64,000 nucleotides of DNA from Sphingobacteriales bacterium (GTDB lineage Bacteria; Bacteroidota; Bacteroidia; Chitinophagales; Chitinophagaceae), in the NCBI GenBank assembly GCA_016219985.1, contig JACRJO010000018.1:248001-312000 (forward strand), read 5' to 3'. Position 1 is the first letter of the stretch. Each line of letters starts with the position of its first letter. A program made the position numbers and the translations under genes. Below the pieces are notes generated by a model. It was not told the origin of the DNA. It did not search any database and saw only the letters and a program-made list of their open reading frames with translations. Below, one piece after another: positions 17,883-28,300 of this stretch.

Positions 17883-18712
17883 TTCCTTCCGTTGCTGTTT
17901 TCAAATTGTTCAATATCCTTCCGGATCAGCCCGTAGGCCTCTGCGGTTACCTCAAAATGGCCATACCAGCTGTATTCAAAATGCCGGGTGATCCGGAAAA
18001 AGTCGCTGTAATAGCCGGTATCCCGCAATTGCACCAGGTAATCCAGGTTGGTCCGGTCCTGCTGGTAACGGATGATATTCCTCTCTGTCATCAATTTCAG
18101 CAACCGCAGAAACTGCAGGCGGACCGCCATCCGGAAATCTCCCCTGGCAGCCGCTTTGTCAATTTCCTGCTGGTAATTGATGGCAAAAATATCTTCCGGC
18201 ATTTCGTCCCCGGGGAGGCCGGCGGCCGTTGCAATTTTTTTGTTCCTCCGGAACAGGCCCAGGTTACTGTTCGCCAGGTAAAAAAGGATAACCGCTGCAA
18301 ACACCACAATAATGATCACCCACAGGAGGCTTTTAAACCAGCGGCGCTGCGTGACCGGTATATAAGGATCCGCCAGTAGGTCCTCCTTCTTTTTTCTTTT
18401 TTCAAATTCTGCATTGGCGTACCAGAAGTCCTCATCGGCCTGTAACCGGCTGATGCTGCTGTCCGGCACCACCCTGAACTGAAGGGAGAGCGAATCCGAA
18501 GGGTCCAGCGGCAGGAATTCAGCCTCCGGCTGGTTTTCACTTTCCGTATACACATCACTGTTATCTTCCGCCGGCGGCTCCCTCACCCCTTCCGTAACCG
18601 TAACAGAGTCTTCCGGGTATTGTGCGGATATGCTGCTGTTACTGCACAGGAAAAAAACGGTCAGCCAGAAAAGACGGCACCTGCGGGTAAGGGTATTTCG
18701 GAATCTCTTCAT
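17879..18712 (-). CDS. DUF4129 domain-containing membrane protein
   Basis: 277 residues with a signal-anchor (about 13-30), an acidic, Ser/Glu-rich extracytoplasmic stretch (35-95), a membrane span (about 130-150) and a cytosolic C-terminal DUF4129 domain. That domain includes FRMAVRLQFLRLLKLMTERN and the ending HFEYSWYGHFEVTAEAY. It is a member of the MoxR operon, overlapping the next gene by four bases. The domain is often fused to transglutaminases in other bacteria; here it stands alone. Function unknown. Confidence 0.82.
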   Translation of the reverse strand: MKRFRNTLTRRCRLFWLTVFFLCSNSSISAQYPEDSVTVTEGVREPPAEDNSDVYTESENQPEAEFLPLDPSDSLSLQFRVVPDSSISRLQADEDFWYANAEFEKRKKKEDLLADPYIPVTQRRWFKSLLWVIIIVVFAAVILFYLANSNLGLFRRNKKIATAAGLPGDEMPEDIFAINYQQEIDKAAARGDFRMAVRLQFLRLLKLMTERNIIRYQQDRTNLDYLVQLRDTGYYSDFFRITRHFEYSWYGHFEVTAEAYGLIRKDIEQFENSNGRN

Positions 18713-18717
18713 CGCCG

Positions 18718-19686
18718 CTATGCTTCCTCCTCATTTAATTGAACCGGCACCCGTTTTTGCAGGCGGATGGGATAGATAATAAAATACCAGGTAACAAATA
18801 CCACCGATAAAGCGAAAACGGCGGTGGTCAGCGCAGAAATATCATTGTATAACCGGGTGATAAATCCTTCAAAGAAGGCCGCCAGGGCAAAGACCGGCAA
18901 CAGGCCGATGATAATTTTCACGCCATCCTTTGCCCCTTGTTTTAATGCGTCCAGCCTTTTGATCGTACCCGGGAAAAGGTAGGATTTACCGAGGATCATC
19001 CCGGCCCCGCCCGCTAATATGATCGCCGTGATCTCCAGGGTGCCGTGCACAAATACCACCAGCCAGAAATCGGTACCGAGTCCTTTGGCGGCAAAGATCT
19101 GGTCAAATACCCCCACCATCACACCCGTTCCGGCCAGGTCGTACATGGACGGCAGCCCGAATACAATACCGGAAGCGAACATCCGCAAGGCCACTGCAAT
19201 ATTGTTGACCATGATCCCGAGCCAGGTAAAAAGACTGTTGCCGCCTTCATAGATGCCAAAGGGATTTCCCTTGGCGATATTGGCATGTGTTTCCTCAATA
19301 TAACCGGGGGATAAAACATCGGCCGCCACGGATTCATCTGCCGAAGCGGTAAAAAAACCGATGACAAAGAATAGGGTGAACAGGAGAAAAGCGAAGAACA
19401 GGATCCCATGGTGTTTGCGGACCGTCAGCGGGAGATCATACCGCCAGAATGTTACAATCCGGTTGGATTCCTCTTTCCGGTTCTTATAAATATCGAGGTA
19501 AATTTTGGAAGCCTGGGCATTGATATACGAGGTTACCTTCCCCGAAGGATAAAAGGTTTTGGCATAGGCCAGGTCATCCACCAACTGGGTAAAGGAAGCG
19601 GCCATCTCATCGGGATCATCCGGAGGCAGGTGCTGGTCCCGGAGCCAGCGGTCTTTATTCTTCTTTATAAAAAGGGCTTCCCTCAA
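18718..19686 (-). CDS. SpoIIM-like (stage II sporulation M family) membrane protein
   Basis: 322 residues. A soluble N-terminal part (REALFIKKNKDRW onwards) is followed by six or so membrane spans from about 95 to 310, the usual form of the SpoIIM/DUF95 family in non-sporulating bacteria. GTLEITAIILAGGAGMILG near residue 210 is typical. It is the first gene of the MoxR operon; the start is TTG at 19686. It is divergent from the RDD-family gene at 19786, with about 100 bases between them for both promoters. Known co-occurrence with RDD and MoxR genes supports a joint membrane role. Confidence 0.86.
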   Translation of the reverse strand: MREALFIKKNKDRWLRDQHLPPDDPDEMAASFTQLVDDLAYAKTFYPSGKVTSYINAQASKIYLDIYKNRKEESNRIVTFWRYDLPLTVRKHHGILFFAFLLFTLFFVIGFFTASADESVAADVLSPGYIEETHANIAKGNPFGIYEGGNSLFTWLGIMVNNIAVALRMFASGIVFGLPSMYDLAGTGVMVGVFDQIFAAKGLGTDFWLVVFVHGTLEITAIILAGGAGMILGKSYLFPGTIKRLDALKQGAKDGVKIIIGLLPVFALAAFFEGFITRLYNDISALTTAVFALSVVFVTWYFIIYPIRLQKRVPVQLNEEEA

Positions 19687-19785
19687 ATGCTGAATTTTGC
19701 TTGTAAAATACTATTTTTAAAACAACAAACACCCGGTATCATCATTAATTTTGCACAACAAGATACGCTTTAACCTTTCCGCGAA

Positions 19786-20601
19786 ATGCCCGTATTAAAG
19801 ATCCCCACCAATTTCAATATCGACCTGGAGTTTGAAATACCTGAGTTCTACCGGAGAATGTTTGCCCTGATCATTGACTTTATCCTCCTCATCTTTTACA
19901 TCAATATTGCGGATGCCATCCTGAGATCCCTGGCCTGGAACATCGACTATAAGGACGATGACAGCTGGTTAAACCTGTACTGGATATCCATTGTTATAAA
20001 ACTGGGACCCGTTCTGATCTATCATGCGCTGATGGAAATCACCCTGAACGGGCAGAGCGTGGGGAAAAAAGTGATGCAGATCCGCGTGGTGAATGAGAAC
20101 GGCGGCAAGGCCAGCATCAGCCAGTTCCTGATCCGCTGGCTCCTCCGGGATATCTGGTTCATCATCATCCTGTTCATCGGCCTGCAGAAAGATGACCAGG
20201 GCGAAAAAGCTGAATCCGTATTCCTCTTCCTGATGGTGGCCGCTTATTTCATTACCGATATCATCCTCGTTGTATCCTCCAAAAAAGGGCAACGGATCGG
20301 TGACCTGCTGGCCAAAACCATACTGATCCGCACCCACGCCAAAGGCAATATTGAGGATACCGTATTTATAGAAGTAGCCGACAGTTATGTGCCCTCCTTT
20401 CCCCAGATTATGCAGCTGAGTGACAAGGATATCAATGCCATCAAGAGTATCCTGGAAACCGCCCGGAAAAAAGGGGATTACGGGATGGCCGAAGCCGCCT
20501 GCGCCAAAATAAAGGCACACCTGAAAATTGAATCAGGCATGCCTCCGTTTGATTTTCTTGATGTGTTGCTGAGAGATTATAATTTCCTTTCCACGAATTG
20601 A
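19786..20601 (+). CDS. RDD-family membrane protein
   Basis: 271 residues with an N-terminal RDD domain: FYRRMFALIIDFILLIFYI (about 22-40) carries the conserved Arg and Asp, with three to four membrane spans and a later GDLLAKTILI motif. A cytosolic C-terminal tail (about 185-271) has a conserved-looking helical part (SDKDINAIKSILETARKKGD). It is divergent from the SpoIIM-like gene of the MoxR operon, a neighbourhood seen in many bacteria. Transport activity is known for some RDD proteins (for example sodium/proton exchange) but cannot be claimed here. Confidence 0.85.
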   Translation: MPVLKIPTNFNIDLEFEIPEFYRRMFALIIDFILLIFYINIADAILRSLAWNIDYKDDDSWLNLYWISIVIKLGPVLIYHALMEITLNGQSVGKKVMQIRVVNENGGKASISQFLIRWLLRDIWFIIILFIGLQKDDQGEKAESVFLFLMVAAYFITDIILVVSSKKGQRIGDLLAKTILIRTHAKGNIEDTVFIEVADSYVPSFPQIMQLSDKDINAIKSILETARKKGDYGMAEAACAKIKAHLKIESGMPPFDFLDVLLRDYNFLSTN

Positions 20602-20615
20602 ACCTTTGCCGTTCC

Positions 20616-21092
20616 TCAGGCAGACATAATCGCTCCCATACCCCCCAATAACAGGGCCAGTACGAAAAAGGCAATAAAGATGATGGTAATGATTCCCATG
20701 TAACGGAACGTGGCTTTCAGGTTCCGCAACCCCTCGTTCAGCGCCTGCTGGTCATTGGCATTGATGGCGGTTTTGATATAATTGGCAAACCGGAGCGTAA
20801 AAAGGCAGGGGAAAAAATAAATAAGCGCCACAATGATATAGACCACTGCTACCGCTGCCCCCATCCCGGCAGCAGCCCCGCTGCCATACCCGCCGCTGCG
20901 GAATTCCCTTTCTAATTCGCCGGTGGCTTTTGAAACCGCCACGGAAGCCAGTATGCCGCCAAGGACCATGAGGACACACATCACCATGCCTACAATAGCC
21001 AGCAAACGTGCCCAGGAGGCGGTTTCTTTAAGGTGCGAGGTACTGGTTGCATCGAGGCTGAGTCCAAACAAAGAATTTTCCTGTTGTTCCAT
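20616..21092 (-). CDS. DUF5362-like small membrane protein
   Basis: 158 residues with three membrane spans: about 26-52, then 75-102, then 132-155. A Gly/Ala-rich linker around residue 70 and a conserved-looking cytosolic stretch FANYIKTAINANDQQALNEG lie between spans. The arrangement matches small DUF5362 proteins of Bacteroidota; function is unknown. It is convergent with the RDD gene (14-base gap) and downstream of proS on the same strand. Confidence 0.7.
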   Translation of the reverse strand: MEQQENSLFGLSLDATSTSHLKETASWARLLAIVGMVMCVLMVLGGILASVAVSKATGELEREFRSGGYGSGAAAGMGAAVAVVYIIVALIYFFPCLFTLRFANYIKTAINANDQQALNEGLRNLKATFRYMGIITIIFIAFFVLALLLGGMGAIMSA

Positions 21093-21191
21093 AATGAGTT
21101 GATTTTAGGTTGTAGTAAATATAAAACTCCGGTCAGGATACTGCAAATATTTTTACAGCCCCTGGCCGGAGTCTAAAGACAGCAAAGTACA

Positions 21192-22670
21192 TTAATAAGC
21201 CCTGGCAAACAGCACCCGTTGAGCGGAGGGTTTGCCGGTCAGGATACAGGCGCCTTCTTCAACGGTGTTATTCAGCGGAATACAGCGGATCGTCGCCTTG
21301 GTCTTCTCCTTGATCGCAGTTTCAGTTTCCGGGGTGCCATCCCAGTGGGCGGAAATAAATCCTCCCTTCTCATCCAGCAGTTTTTCAAATTCCTCCCAAC
21401 TATTGGCCGGGGTGATATGCGTATCCCGGAATGCTTTCGCTTTATTGAACATATTTTGCTGAATGTCCTCCAGCAGGCTTTTGATATAAGCGGATACTCC
21501 TTCAAGGCTTACCACATTCTTTTCCTTCGTATCGCGCCGGGCCACTTCCACTACATTTTTCTCCAGGTCCCTCGCCCCGATGGCCAGCCGCACCGGCACT
21601 CCTTTCATTTCATATTCGGCAAATTTCCAGCCCGGTCTTGCATTGTCACTGTCATCATATTTTACCCGGATACCGAGGGCTTTCAGTTCCCCGGTGATCG
21701 CCTGTACCCGGGCATCGATCAGGGCTTTCTGCTCATCCCCTTTGTAGATCGGCACAATCACCACCTGCAGCGGGGCAATACGCGGCGGCAGGATCAGTCC
21801 CTGGTCATCGCTGTGCACCATCACCAGGGCGCCAATGAGCCGGGTGCTGACGCCCCAGCTGGTGGCCCATACATACTCCAGCTTATTTTCCTTATCACTG
21901 AACTTAACATCAAAGGCTTTTGCAAAATTTTGTCCCAGGAAATGGGAGGTACCTGCCTGCAGGGCCTTGCCATCCTGCATCATGGCCTCAATGCAATAGG
22001 TATCTTCCGCCCCGGCAAAGCGTTCATTGGCCGACTTCACTCCCTTGATCACCGGCACAGCCATCCAGTTCTCTGCAAAATCAGCATATACGTCCAGCAT
22101 TTTTACGGTTTCTGCAATCGCTTCTTCTTTGGTGGCATGGGCCGTATGCCCTTCCTGCCAGAGAAATTCCGCCGTCCGGAGAAACAAGCGGGTGCGCATT
22201 TCCCAGCGTACCACATTGGCCCATTGGTTTACCAGGATGGGCAGGTCACGGTACGACTGGATCCAGTCCTTATACGTATTCCAGATAATCGCCTCACTGG
22301 TGGGGCGGATGATCAGCTCTTCTTCCAGTTTGGCCTCGGGATCCACCATCAGTTTACCTTTATGCGCCGGGTCGGCTTTCAGCCGGTAATGGGTAACGAT
22401 GGCGCATTCCTTGGCAAAACCTTCCGCATTTTTCTCTTCCGCCTCAAACAGGCTCTTGGGAACAAAAAGCGGGAAATAGGCATTTACGTGCCCGGTATCC
22501 TTGAACATTTTATCTAATGCGTCCCGCATATGTTCCCAAAGGGCAAAACCGTAAGGTTTGATAATCATACATCCTCTTACGGCAGAATAATCGGCCAGTT
22601 CCCCCTTCAATATTAAGTCGTTGTACCATTGGGAATAATCGGTGGCCCTCGGTGTGATCTCTTTACTCAT
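21192..22670 (-). CDS. proS: Prolyl-tRNA synthetase (archaeal/eukaryote-like short type)
   Basis: Charges tRNA-Pro with proline. The 492-residue size and sequence start ([16 protein letters not shown]) show the type lacking the editing insertion domain. Class II motifs are present: [10 protein letters not shown] (motif 1 region), then [16 protein letters not shown] and [20 protein letters not shown] (motif 2), and [20 protein letters not shown] (motif 3), with an anticodon-binding domain and a C-terminal Zn-like domain ending ARAY. It starts with ATG at 22670. A minus-strand TACTTTTG box at 22794-22801 could be its promoter, with about 115 bases of leader. Confidence 0.95.
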   Translation of the reverse strand: MSKEITPRATDYSQWYNDLILKGELADYSAVRGCMIIKPYGFALWEHMRDALDKMFKDTGHVNAYFPLFVPKSLFEAEEKNAEGFAKECAIVTHYRLKADPAHKGKLMVDPEAKLEEELIIRPTSEAIIWNTYKDWIQSYRDLPILVNQWANVVRWEMRTRLFLRTAEFLWQEGHTAHATKEEAIAETVKMLDVYADFAENWMAVPVIKGVKSANERFAGAEDTYCIEAMMQDGKALQAGTSHFLGQNFAKAFDVKFSDKENKLEYVWATSWGVSTRLIGALVMVHSDDQGLILPPRIAPLQVVIVPIYKGDEQKALIDARVQAITGELKALGIRVKYDDSDNARPGWKFAEYEMKGVPVRLAIGARDLEKNVVEVARRDTKEKNVVSLEGVSAYIKSLLEDIQQNMFNKAKAFRDTHITPANSWEEFEKLLDEKGGFISAHWDGTPETETAIKEKTKATIRCIPLNNTVEEGACILTGKPSAQRVLFARAY

Positions 22671-22836
22671 TTTTACAGGTTTAACTACTGCCCGGCTTTA
22701 TATCTTATTTAACAGGCAGGTGTACAATAAATTCACGGAATGTGTCAAACTTTGTACAGCGAACGCAAACGATTGTGTGCCGTCAAAAGTCGCACAAAAG
22801 TAGTAACTTCAACTTTAACCCGATAAACCATTTGCC

Positions 22837-23538
22837 ATGAAAACATCTGTATTACTCCTGGCATTGTCTGCAGCCGCATTCAGCAGTTGTACCACCGCAT
22901 ATAAAACAGGACAAACCCCTGATGATGTGTACTATTCCCCGGCCCGTCCGCAGGATGAATATGTGCGTATGGAAAAAGAAGACGACCGTCAGTACCGGTA
23001 CGAGGAGGATTTCTACGAAGACCGTTATTTGCGTATGAAGGTCAGGAACCGGTACCAGTGGAATGACCTGAATGACTGGTATTATTATGAAAGATGGGGA
23101 TTTGGCCACAACTACTATTACGGTTCTTATTACAACCCGTACAATACCTGGAATTATTATTACAATCCCTACTGTTCCCATACGGTGTATGTGAATACCC
23201 GTTTCAATAACACGTATACCCAGCCACGGATGGTGAACCTGAACACGTATAACAACACGACCGTATCGAATCCCAAAACAGTTTACAATAACCCCAAATA
23301 CAGCCTGCCGGGGTCGGGTAATAATAACAACAACACCTATACGGCTCCGCGAAACAGCAACACCCGGACTAACAGCAATACCGGGAATATCCTGCGGGAC
23401 ATTTTCCGGGGTAGCGGCAATTCAGGATCCTCTAACAGTTCGGGACACAATACATCATCATCTTCTTCCAGCAGCTCTTCCGGCAGTTCCAGCTCCGGTT
23501 CTTCTTCTGGCAGCAGTGCCCCGGTCCGCCGGTTTTAA
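22837..23538 (+). CDS. Low-complexity lipoprotein rich in Tyr, Asn and Ser
   Basis: 233 residues. A lipoprotein signal (FSSC, Cys18) is followed by a charged region (40-75), a Tyr/Asn/Trp-rich region (80-125), an Asn/Thr-rich region (125-185) and a Ser/Gly-rich tail (195-228) ending VRRF. I recognise no catalytic domain. The composition suggests an extended or sticky cell-surface protein. The serine run is encoded by mixed TCT/TCC/AGC codons, so it is not a simple nucleotide repeat. It is divergent from proS and followed by the porin gene. Confidence 0.7.
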   Translation: MKTSVLLLALSAAAFSSCTTAYKTGQTPDDVYYSPARPQDEYVRMEKEDDRQYRYEEDFYEDRYLRMKVRNRYQWNDLNDWYYYERWGFGHNYYYGSYYNPYNTWNYYYNPYCSHTVYVNTRFNNTYTQPRMVNLNTYNNTTVSNPKTVYNNPKYSLPGSGNNNNNTYTAPRNSNTRTNSNTGNILRDIFRGSGNSGSSNSSGHNTSSSSSSSSSGSSSSGSSSGSSAPVRRF

Positions 23539-23626
23539 ACTATAACCGGTCTAAGAAAATGCAAGCCCGCTCAACCCTGTTCAGTCATGCTGAACCCATT
23601 ATTGGCTACCTATAATCCAGGAAGAC

Positions 23627-25171
23627 ATGAAAAAAATACTTTTCATATTCAGTTTATTTGCCTGCAGTATCCCGTTGTTTGCGCAGGACCCCACCGACGC
23701 CCTTCGTTATTCATGGACAGTTTCCTCCGGTACGGCCCGGCAGCAGGCCGTGGGCGGAGCCATGGCCTCCCTGGGCGGTGATCTCTCCGCGGCCTATGTA
23801 AATCCGGCAGGCCTTGGGTTCTATAAAACGGGGGATTTTGTGCTCAGCCCCGGTTATAATTTATGGAACAATAAAGCCACGTATTACAACCGTACAGAAA
23901 AAGACAAGCGCAATTATTTATCCTTTGGCACAACCGGGCTGGTGATCGGAAGCGGTACAGAAAAAGACCGGAAAGGAAGAAATGCCAGTGCCGCCTTTGC
24001 CCTGGCCATTAACCGTACTGCCAATTTCGGCAGCAACCTGCTTTACCGGGGGGCTAATAACCAAAACTCCTATTCGCAAAAATTCCTGGAAGAAATTGCC
24101 GGGGAACATGATGCCAATAATGTGGGGAATAACTATCCTTTCGGGACAAGCCTGGCCTTTAATACCTACTGGATTGATACGATCGCGGGGGGCAGCTCAG
24201 GAAACTACCAGTTCCAGACCCGGGCCCCGGTTGCTACCGGGCTGATCCAGGAGAATGTGGTAACGGCCCGGGGTGGTGTAACGGAACTGGCACTGGCTTT
24301 TGCCGGCGCAAAACGGGATAAATTTTTCTATGGCTTTACCCTGGGCGTTCCTTTTCTGCATTATGACAGGGAATCCACATTTACCGAAGCAGATGCAAGC
24401 ACCAATCCGGATAATAAATTTGATTTCGCCTCCATCACCCAAAACCTCGTGACCAAGGGAACCGGGCTCAACCTGAAAATGGGTATTATTTATAAACCAG
24501 TGGAATATGTGCGGCTGGGCCTGGCTTTGCATACCCCCAGCTTTTACCGGCTGACGGACCGGTACAGTGCCTCGGTTACCGCGCATACGGAAGGCTACAA
24601 AGGATTGCTAACCCAAAGTTCCGGCCTGTTCACCGGTGGCCAGGATGGGGAATTCGGCTACTGGATGTTCACGCCCTACCGCATAATAGGGAGCGCTTCC
24701 TATGTGTTAAGGGAAATTGAAGACGTAAGAAAACAGAAGGGCTTTTTAACCGCTGATATTGAATATGTGAATTACAAAGCCGCCTCCTATACCACCGATC
24801 CGGAAGGCGATAACAGCCAGGAAACAAAGAATTACCTGAAATCGCTCAATACTGCAATTGACAATGCCTATAAAGGTGCATTCAATTTCAGGGCCGGGGG
24901 TGAACTTAAATTCACCACCATTATGGCCAGGCTGGGCCTCGCCTACTATGGCAATCCTTATAAAAATATTGCCGGGGAAAAAGGGAGCCGTTTCCAGTTA
25001 TCGGGCGGCCTGGGCTACCGGAATAAAGGGATATTTATCGACCTGACCTATGTGCATACAATGGGGAAGGATGTGGATTTTGCTTACCGGTTACAAAACA
25101 GCGCTTACCGGGGAGCCAGCCTGAAACAAACGGGGGGGAATGTAATCCTCACCCTGGGATTTAAAATTTAA
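23627..25171 (+). CDS. FadL/OmpP1-like outer-membrane transport protein
   Basis: 514 residues with a cleavable signal (ending PLFAQ at residue 20) and a 14-strand-type barrel. The N-terminal run TARQQAVGGAMASLGGDLSA and AYVNPAGLGFY is diagnostic of the FadL/OmpP1 family, whose members pass hydrophobic compounds across the outer membrane. The last strand ends NVILTLGFKI, a proper C-terminal beta signal with a hydrophobic end. The substrate is unknown. A hairpin follows at 25229. Confidence 0.87.
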   Translation: MKKILFIFSLFACSIPLFAQDPTDALRYSWTVSSGTARQQAVGGAMASLGGDLSAAYVNPAGLGFYKTGDFVLSPGYNLWNNKATYYNRTEKDKRNYLSFGTTGLVIGSGTEKDRKGRNASAAFALAINRTANFGSNLLYRGANNQNSYSQKFLEEIAGEHDANNVGNNYPFGTSLAFNTYWIDTIAGGSSGNYQFQTRAPVATGLIQENVVTARGGVTELALAFAGAKRDKFFYGFTLGVPFLHYDRESTFTEADASTNPDNKFDFASITQNLVTKGTGLNLKMGIIYKPVEYVRLGLALHTPSFYRLTDRYSASVTAHTEGYKGLLTQSSGLFTGGQDGEFGYWMFTPYRIIGSASYVLREIEDVRKQKGFLTADIEYVNYKAASYTTDPEGDNSQETKNYLKSLNTAIDNAYKGAFNFRAGGELKFTTIMARLGLAYYGNPYKNIAGEKGSRFQLSGGLGYRNKGIFIDLTYVHTMGKDVDFAYRLQNSAYRGASLKQTGGNVILTLGFKI

Positions 25172-25228
25172 ACAACCGGGGACATTGATCAAAGATCCGG
25201 GTCAACCGATATCATCTGCTTCAGAGGG

Positions 25229-25252
25229 GAATGGGCTGTTCGAAGCCCATTC
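25229..25252. terminator. Hairpin after the porin gene, possible terminator
   Basis: A perfect 9-base stem GAATGGGCT/AGCCCATTC (25229-25237 and 25244-25252) with a 6-base loop, followed on the plus strand by GTTGTT, which is not a strong T-run. Confidence 0.45.
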
Positions 25253-25304
25253 GTTGTTAAAACCAGCCGGACAATTTCCGGGTATTGCGGGGATTGGTAT
25301 TGAA

Positions 25305-25335
25305 TTTGCCTTAAGGAAGCGATTACGTATTTTTA
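25305..25335 (+). promoter_or_regulatory. Probable promoter of tamB
   Basis: TTTG at 25305-25308, 19 bases, then TATTTTTA at 25328-25335, one base off the Bacteroidota consensus TTTG-N19-TAnnTTTG. Transcription should begin near 25341, just ahead of the proposed CTG start. Confidence 0.55.
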
Positions 25336-25352
25336 CAAGTAAATAGCTGAGT

Positions 25353-28300
25353 CTGAAGCGGTTTAAAAAAATACTGAAATGGTTTTTTCTCTGCTTACTG
25401 TTGTTGATCGCAGCGGTCTATATTTTTATACAAACCCCCTGGGGCCAAAACTGGATCGTAAGACAGGCAACCAGCCGGCTTTCCAGCGACCTGCAAACAA
25501 AAATTTCCATTAAGCACGTTGATTTTTCCCTGTTCGACCGGATGCACCTGGAGGGAGTACTCGTGGAAGACCGTAAAGGAGACACCCTGCTTTATGCCGG
25601 GGACCTGAAAGTCAGGATCACCGACTGGTTCTTCTTCAAAAAGAATATTGACCTGAAGTATATCGGGCTGGATGATGCCGTGGTAAAGTTCCAAAGGACG
25701 GATTCCGTCTGGCGGCAGCAATTCATTTTTGATTATTTCTCCTCCCCGGCCAGCACGGATACCGCCAGGAAAAAAAGCGGCATCCAGCTGAACCTGAAAA
25801 AAGCTGAGTTACGGAATGTTACCTTTATTAAAAAGGACGCCTGGCTGGGAGAAGACATGACGATCAAAGTGGGGGCCCTTACCCTGGATGCCAGAAACCT
25901 AACGCTGACGGGCAACCGCTACGAGATCCATTCCCTCCTGGTCAAGGACCCCGTGGTGGCCCTGTTCAGTTATCCCAAATTAAAACCCGCCGGTCCCGCA
26001 ACGGCAGATCCCGGGAAACCGGATATCGCCGCTGCCTGGAACCAGGCCCGTACTGTTTTTAAGATCGCGGACCTGAAAATCATCAATGGCAGTTTCCGGA
26101 CTGACCGGCAAACCGAAAGAAAGCCCTTTGACTATTTTGACGGGCAGCATATCTTATTCAGCGGCATCAACGCCAACCTCAATAATTCCACCATCACCGG
26201 GGATACCGTATTTGCCCGTTTGCAGCTTTCTGCCCGTGAAAGGAGCGGGCTGGAAGTAAAAAATCTTTCGGCCGACCTGAAAATGAGTCCGCAGGGCATG
26301 GCATTCAGTAACCTGGACCTGAGTACGAACAAAAGTCACCTCCGCCACTATTTCTCTATGTCGTATGCGGATATGAGTGAAATGGGGGACTTTATTCATA
26401 AAGTAAAAATGGCGGCCCTGTTCGATGACTCCAATGTAGACAGTGATGATATCGCTTTTTTTGCCCCGGGGCTGGCCAGCTGGAAAAAAAAGATTTCGCT
26501 GAAAGGCAGGATCCGGGGTACGGTGGATGACCTGGTCGGAAAGGAAATGGTGCTGGAAGCCGGCAACAGTACCCTGCTCAACGGAGATATCACCCTGACC
26601 GGCCTGCCGGATATCAACCAGACTTTCATTGATTTTAAAGCCAATGATTTCCGGACCGTTTATGACGACGCAGTTCAGATCGTGCCGGCCATCCGCCGGA
26701 TCAGCAACCCTGACCTGCGGAAAATCCAGTACCTGAATTTCTCCGGTAGCTTTACAGGTTTTATCAATGATTTTGTCACCTTTGGTACGATCCGGACCAA
26801 CCTGGGAACAGTCCGCAGCGACCTGAACATGAAATTACCCGCGGGGCAGGATCCTGTTTATTCGGGATCTATTGCCACCGATAATTTCAGGCTTGGCGAA
26901 TTTCTCGGGGATAAAAATATCGGCCTGGTGTCCCTGACCGGTACGGTGAAAGGAAAAGGATTCAGTGAGAAAACCCGGAATACCCTCGTCGACGGTACGA
27001 TCCAGTTTGCTGAATACAAGAACTACCGTTATAATAATATCGGGGTAAAAGGAAGACTTAACCAGAAACTGTTCGACGGAACCGCTTCCATCAATGACGA
27101 GAACGTCCAATTAGACCTGTCGGGTGTTATTGACTTCAACAGTAAAACACCCCGGTTCAACCTGCTGGCGAATGTGGACAGGGCCTACCTGAAAAACCTT
27201 CATCTCAGCAAAGACAGTATTGACTTCCGGGGTAAACTGAATCTAAACTTTACCAGCAGCACGATCGATAATTTCCAGGGAGAAGCGAGGATCACCGAAG
27301 CGGAGATCCGGAAGGACGGTGTGCGCCTGCCTTTCGATTCCCTGATCGTCACATCGGAATATACCGATGGGAAAAAAGTAGTGACTGCCGTTTCCAATGA
27401 ATTCACCGTTTCCGCACAAGGGGATTTCGGCCTCATGGAACTGCCGGATGCTTTTACCTATTTCTTAAGCCGGTATTATCCGGCGTATATCAAGGCGCCG
27501 GCCCGGCTGCCCCGTAACCAGGATATCCGCTTTGATATCAACACCTATTACGTTGATGAATATGTGAAAATCTTCGTACCCGGCCTGACCGGTCTCGATA
27601 ACAGTCATATTGAAGGGAACCTGAACCTCGATCGCAACGAACTGAATTTTACCGCGGACATCCCCCAGCTGCATTACCAGCAGTACACGTTTGACAATGT
27701 AAAATTCAGCGCTGCCGGGAACTACGACAGCCTGGTACTTGCAGGTAAGACCCATAAAATCCAGGTCAATGACAGCCTGAGTATTCCGTCAGCGGAATTC
27801 AGTGTAAACGCCCGGAATGATTCATCCATCGTGTCGGTGCATGCCGGCGATAAACAAAATGCAGAAAGGGCGAGCCTGAATGCCCTTGTAATGACATATA
27901 ACGACGGGGTCAGGATTGACCTCGCACGTTCCTATTTTACGATCAATGGTAAAATGTGGACGATCGATGAAGGCGGCGAACTGGTTTTCCGGAAAAATAA
28001 CCCGGCCCATGGCGACCTGGTGCTTACCGAGGGGGAACAAAAGATCCTGCTGAAAACAAGGCCTTCGGATATCGGGGACTGGAGCGACCTGAAAGTGGAA
28101 CTGGCCAATGTCAATCTCAATGACTTCGCTCCTTTCTTCCTCCCCAATAACCGGCTGGAGGGGTTGTTATCCGGAAACCTGCTCGTGGAAGATCCCGGTG
28201 GCCATTTAAGGGTCAGTTCTGATGATGTGGCTACAAAGTTTCTCCGGCTGGACAATGACTCTATCGGTGAACTCAGGGCCTCCGTTTTGTATGACGGCAA

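Noticed and set aside
21219..22517. A 432-residue open frame on the plus strand opposite proS
   Set aside because: It is antisense to an unmistakable prolyl-tRNA synthetase; the frame is open because of the codon bias of proS and shows no recognisable domain.
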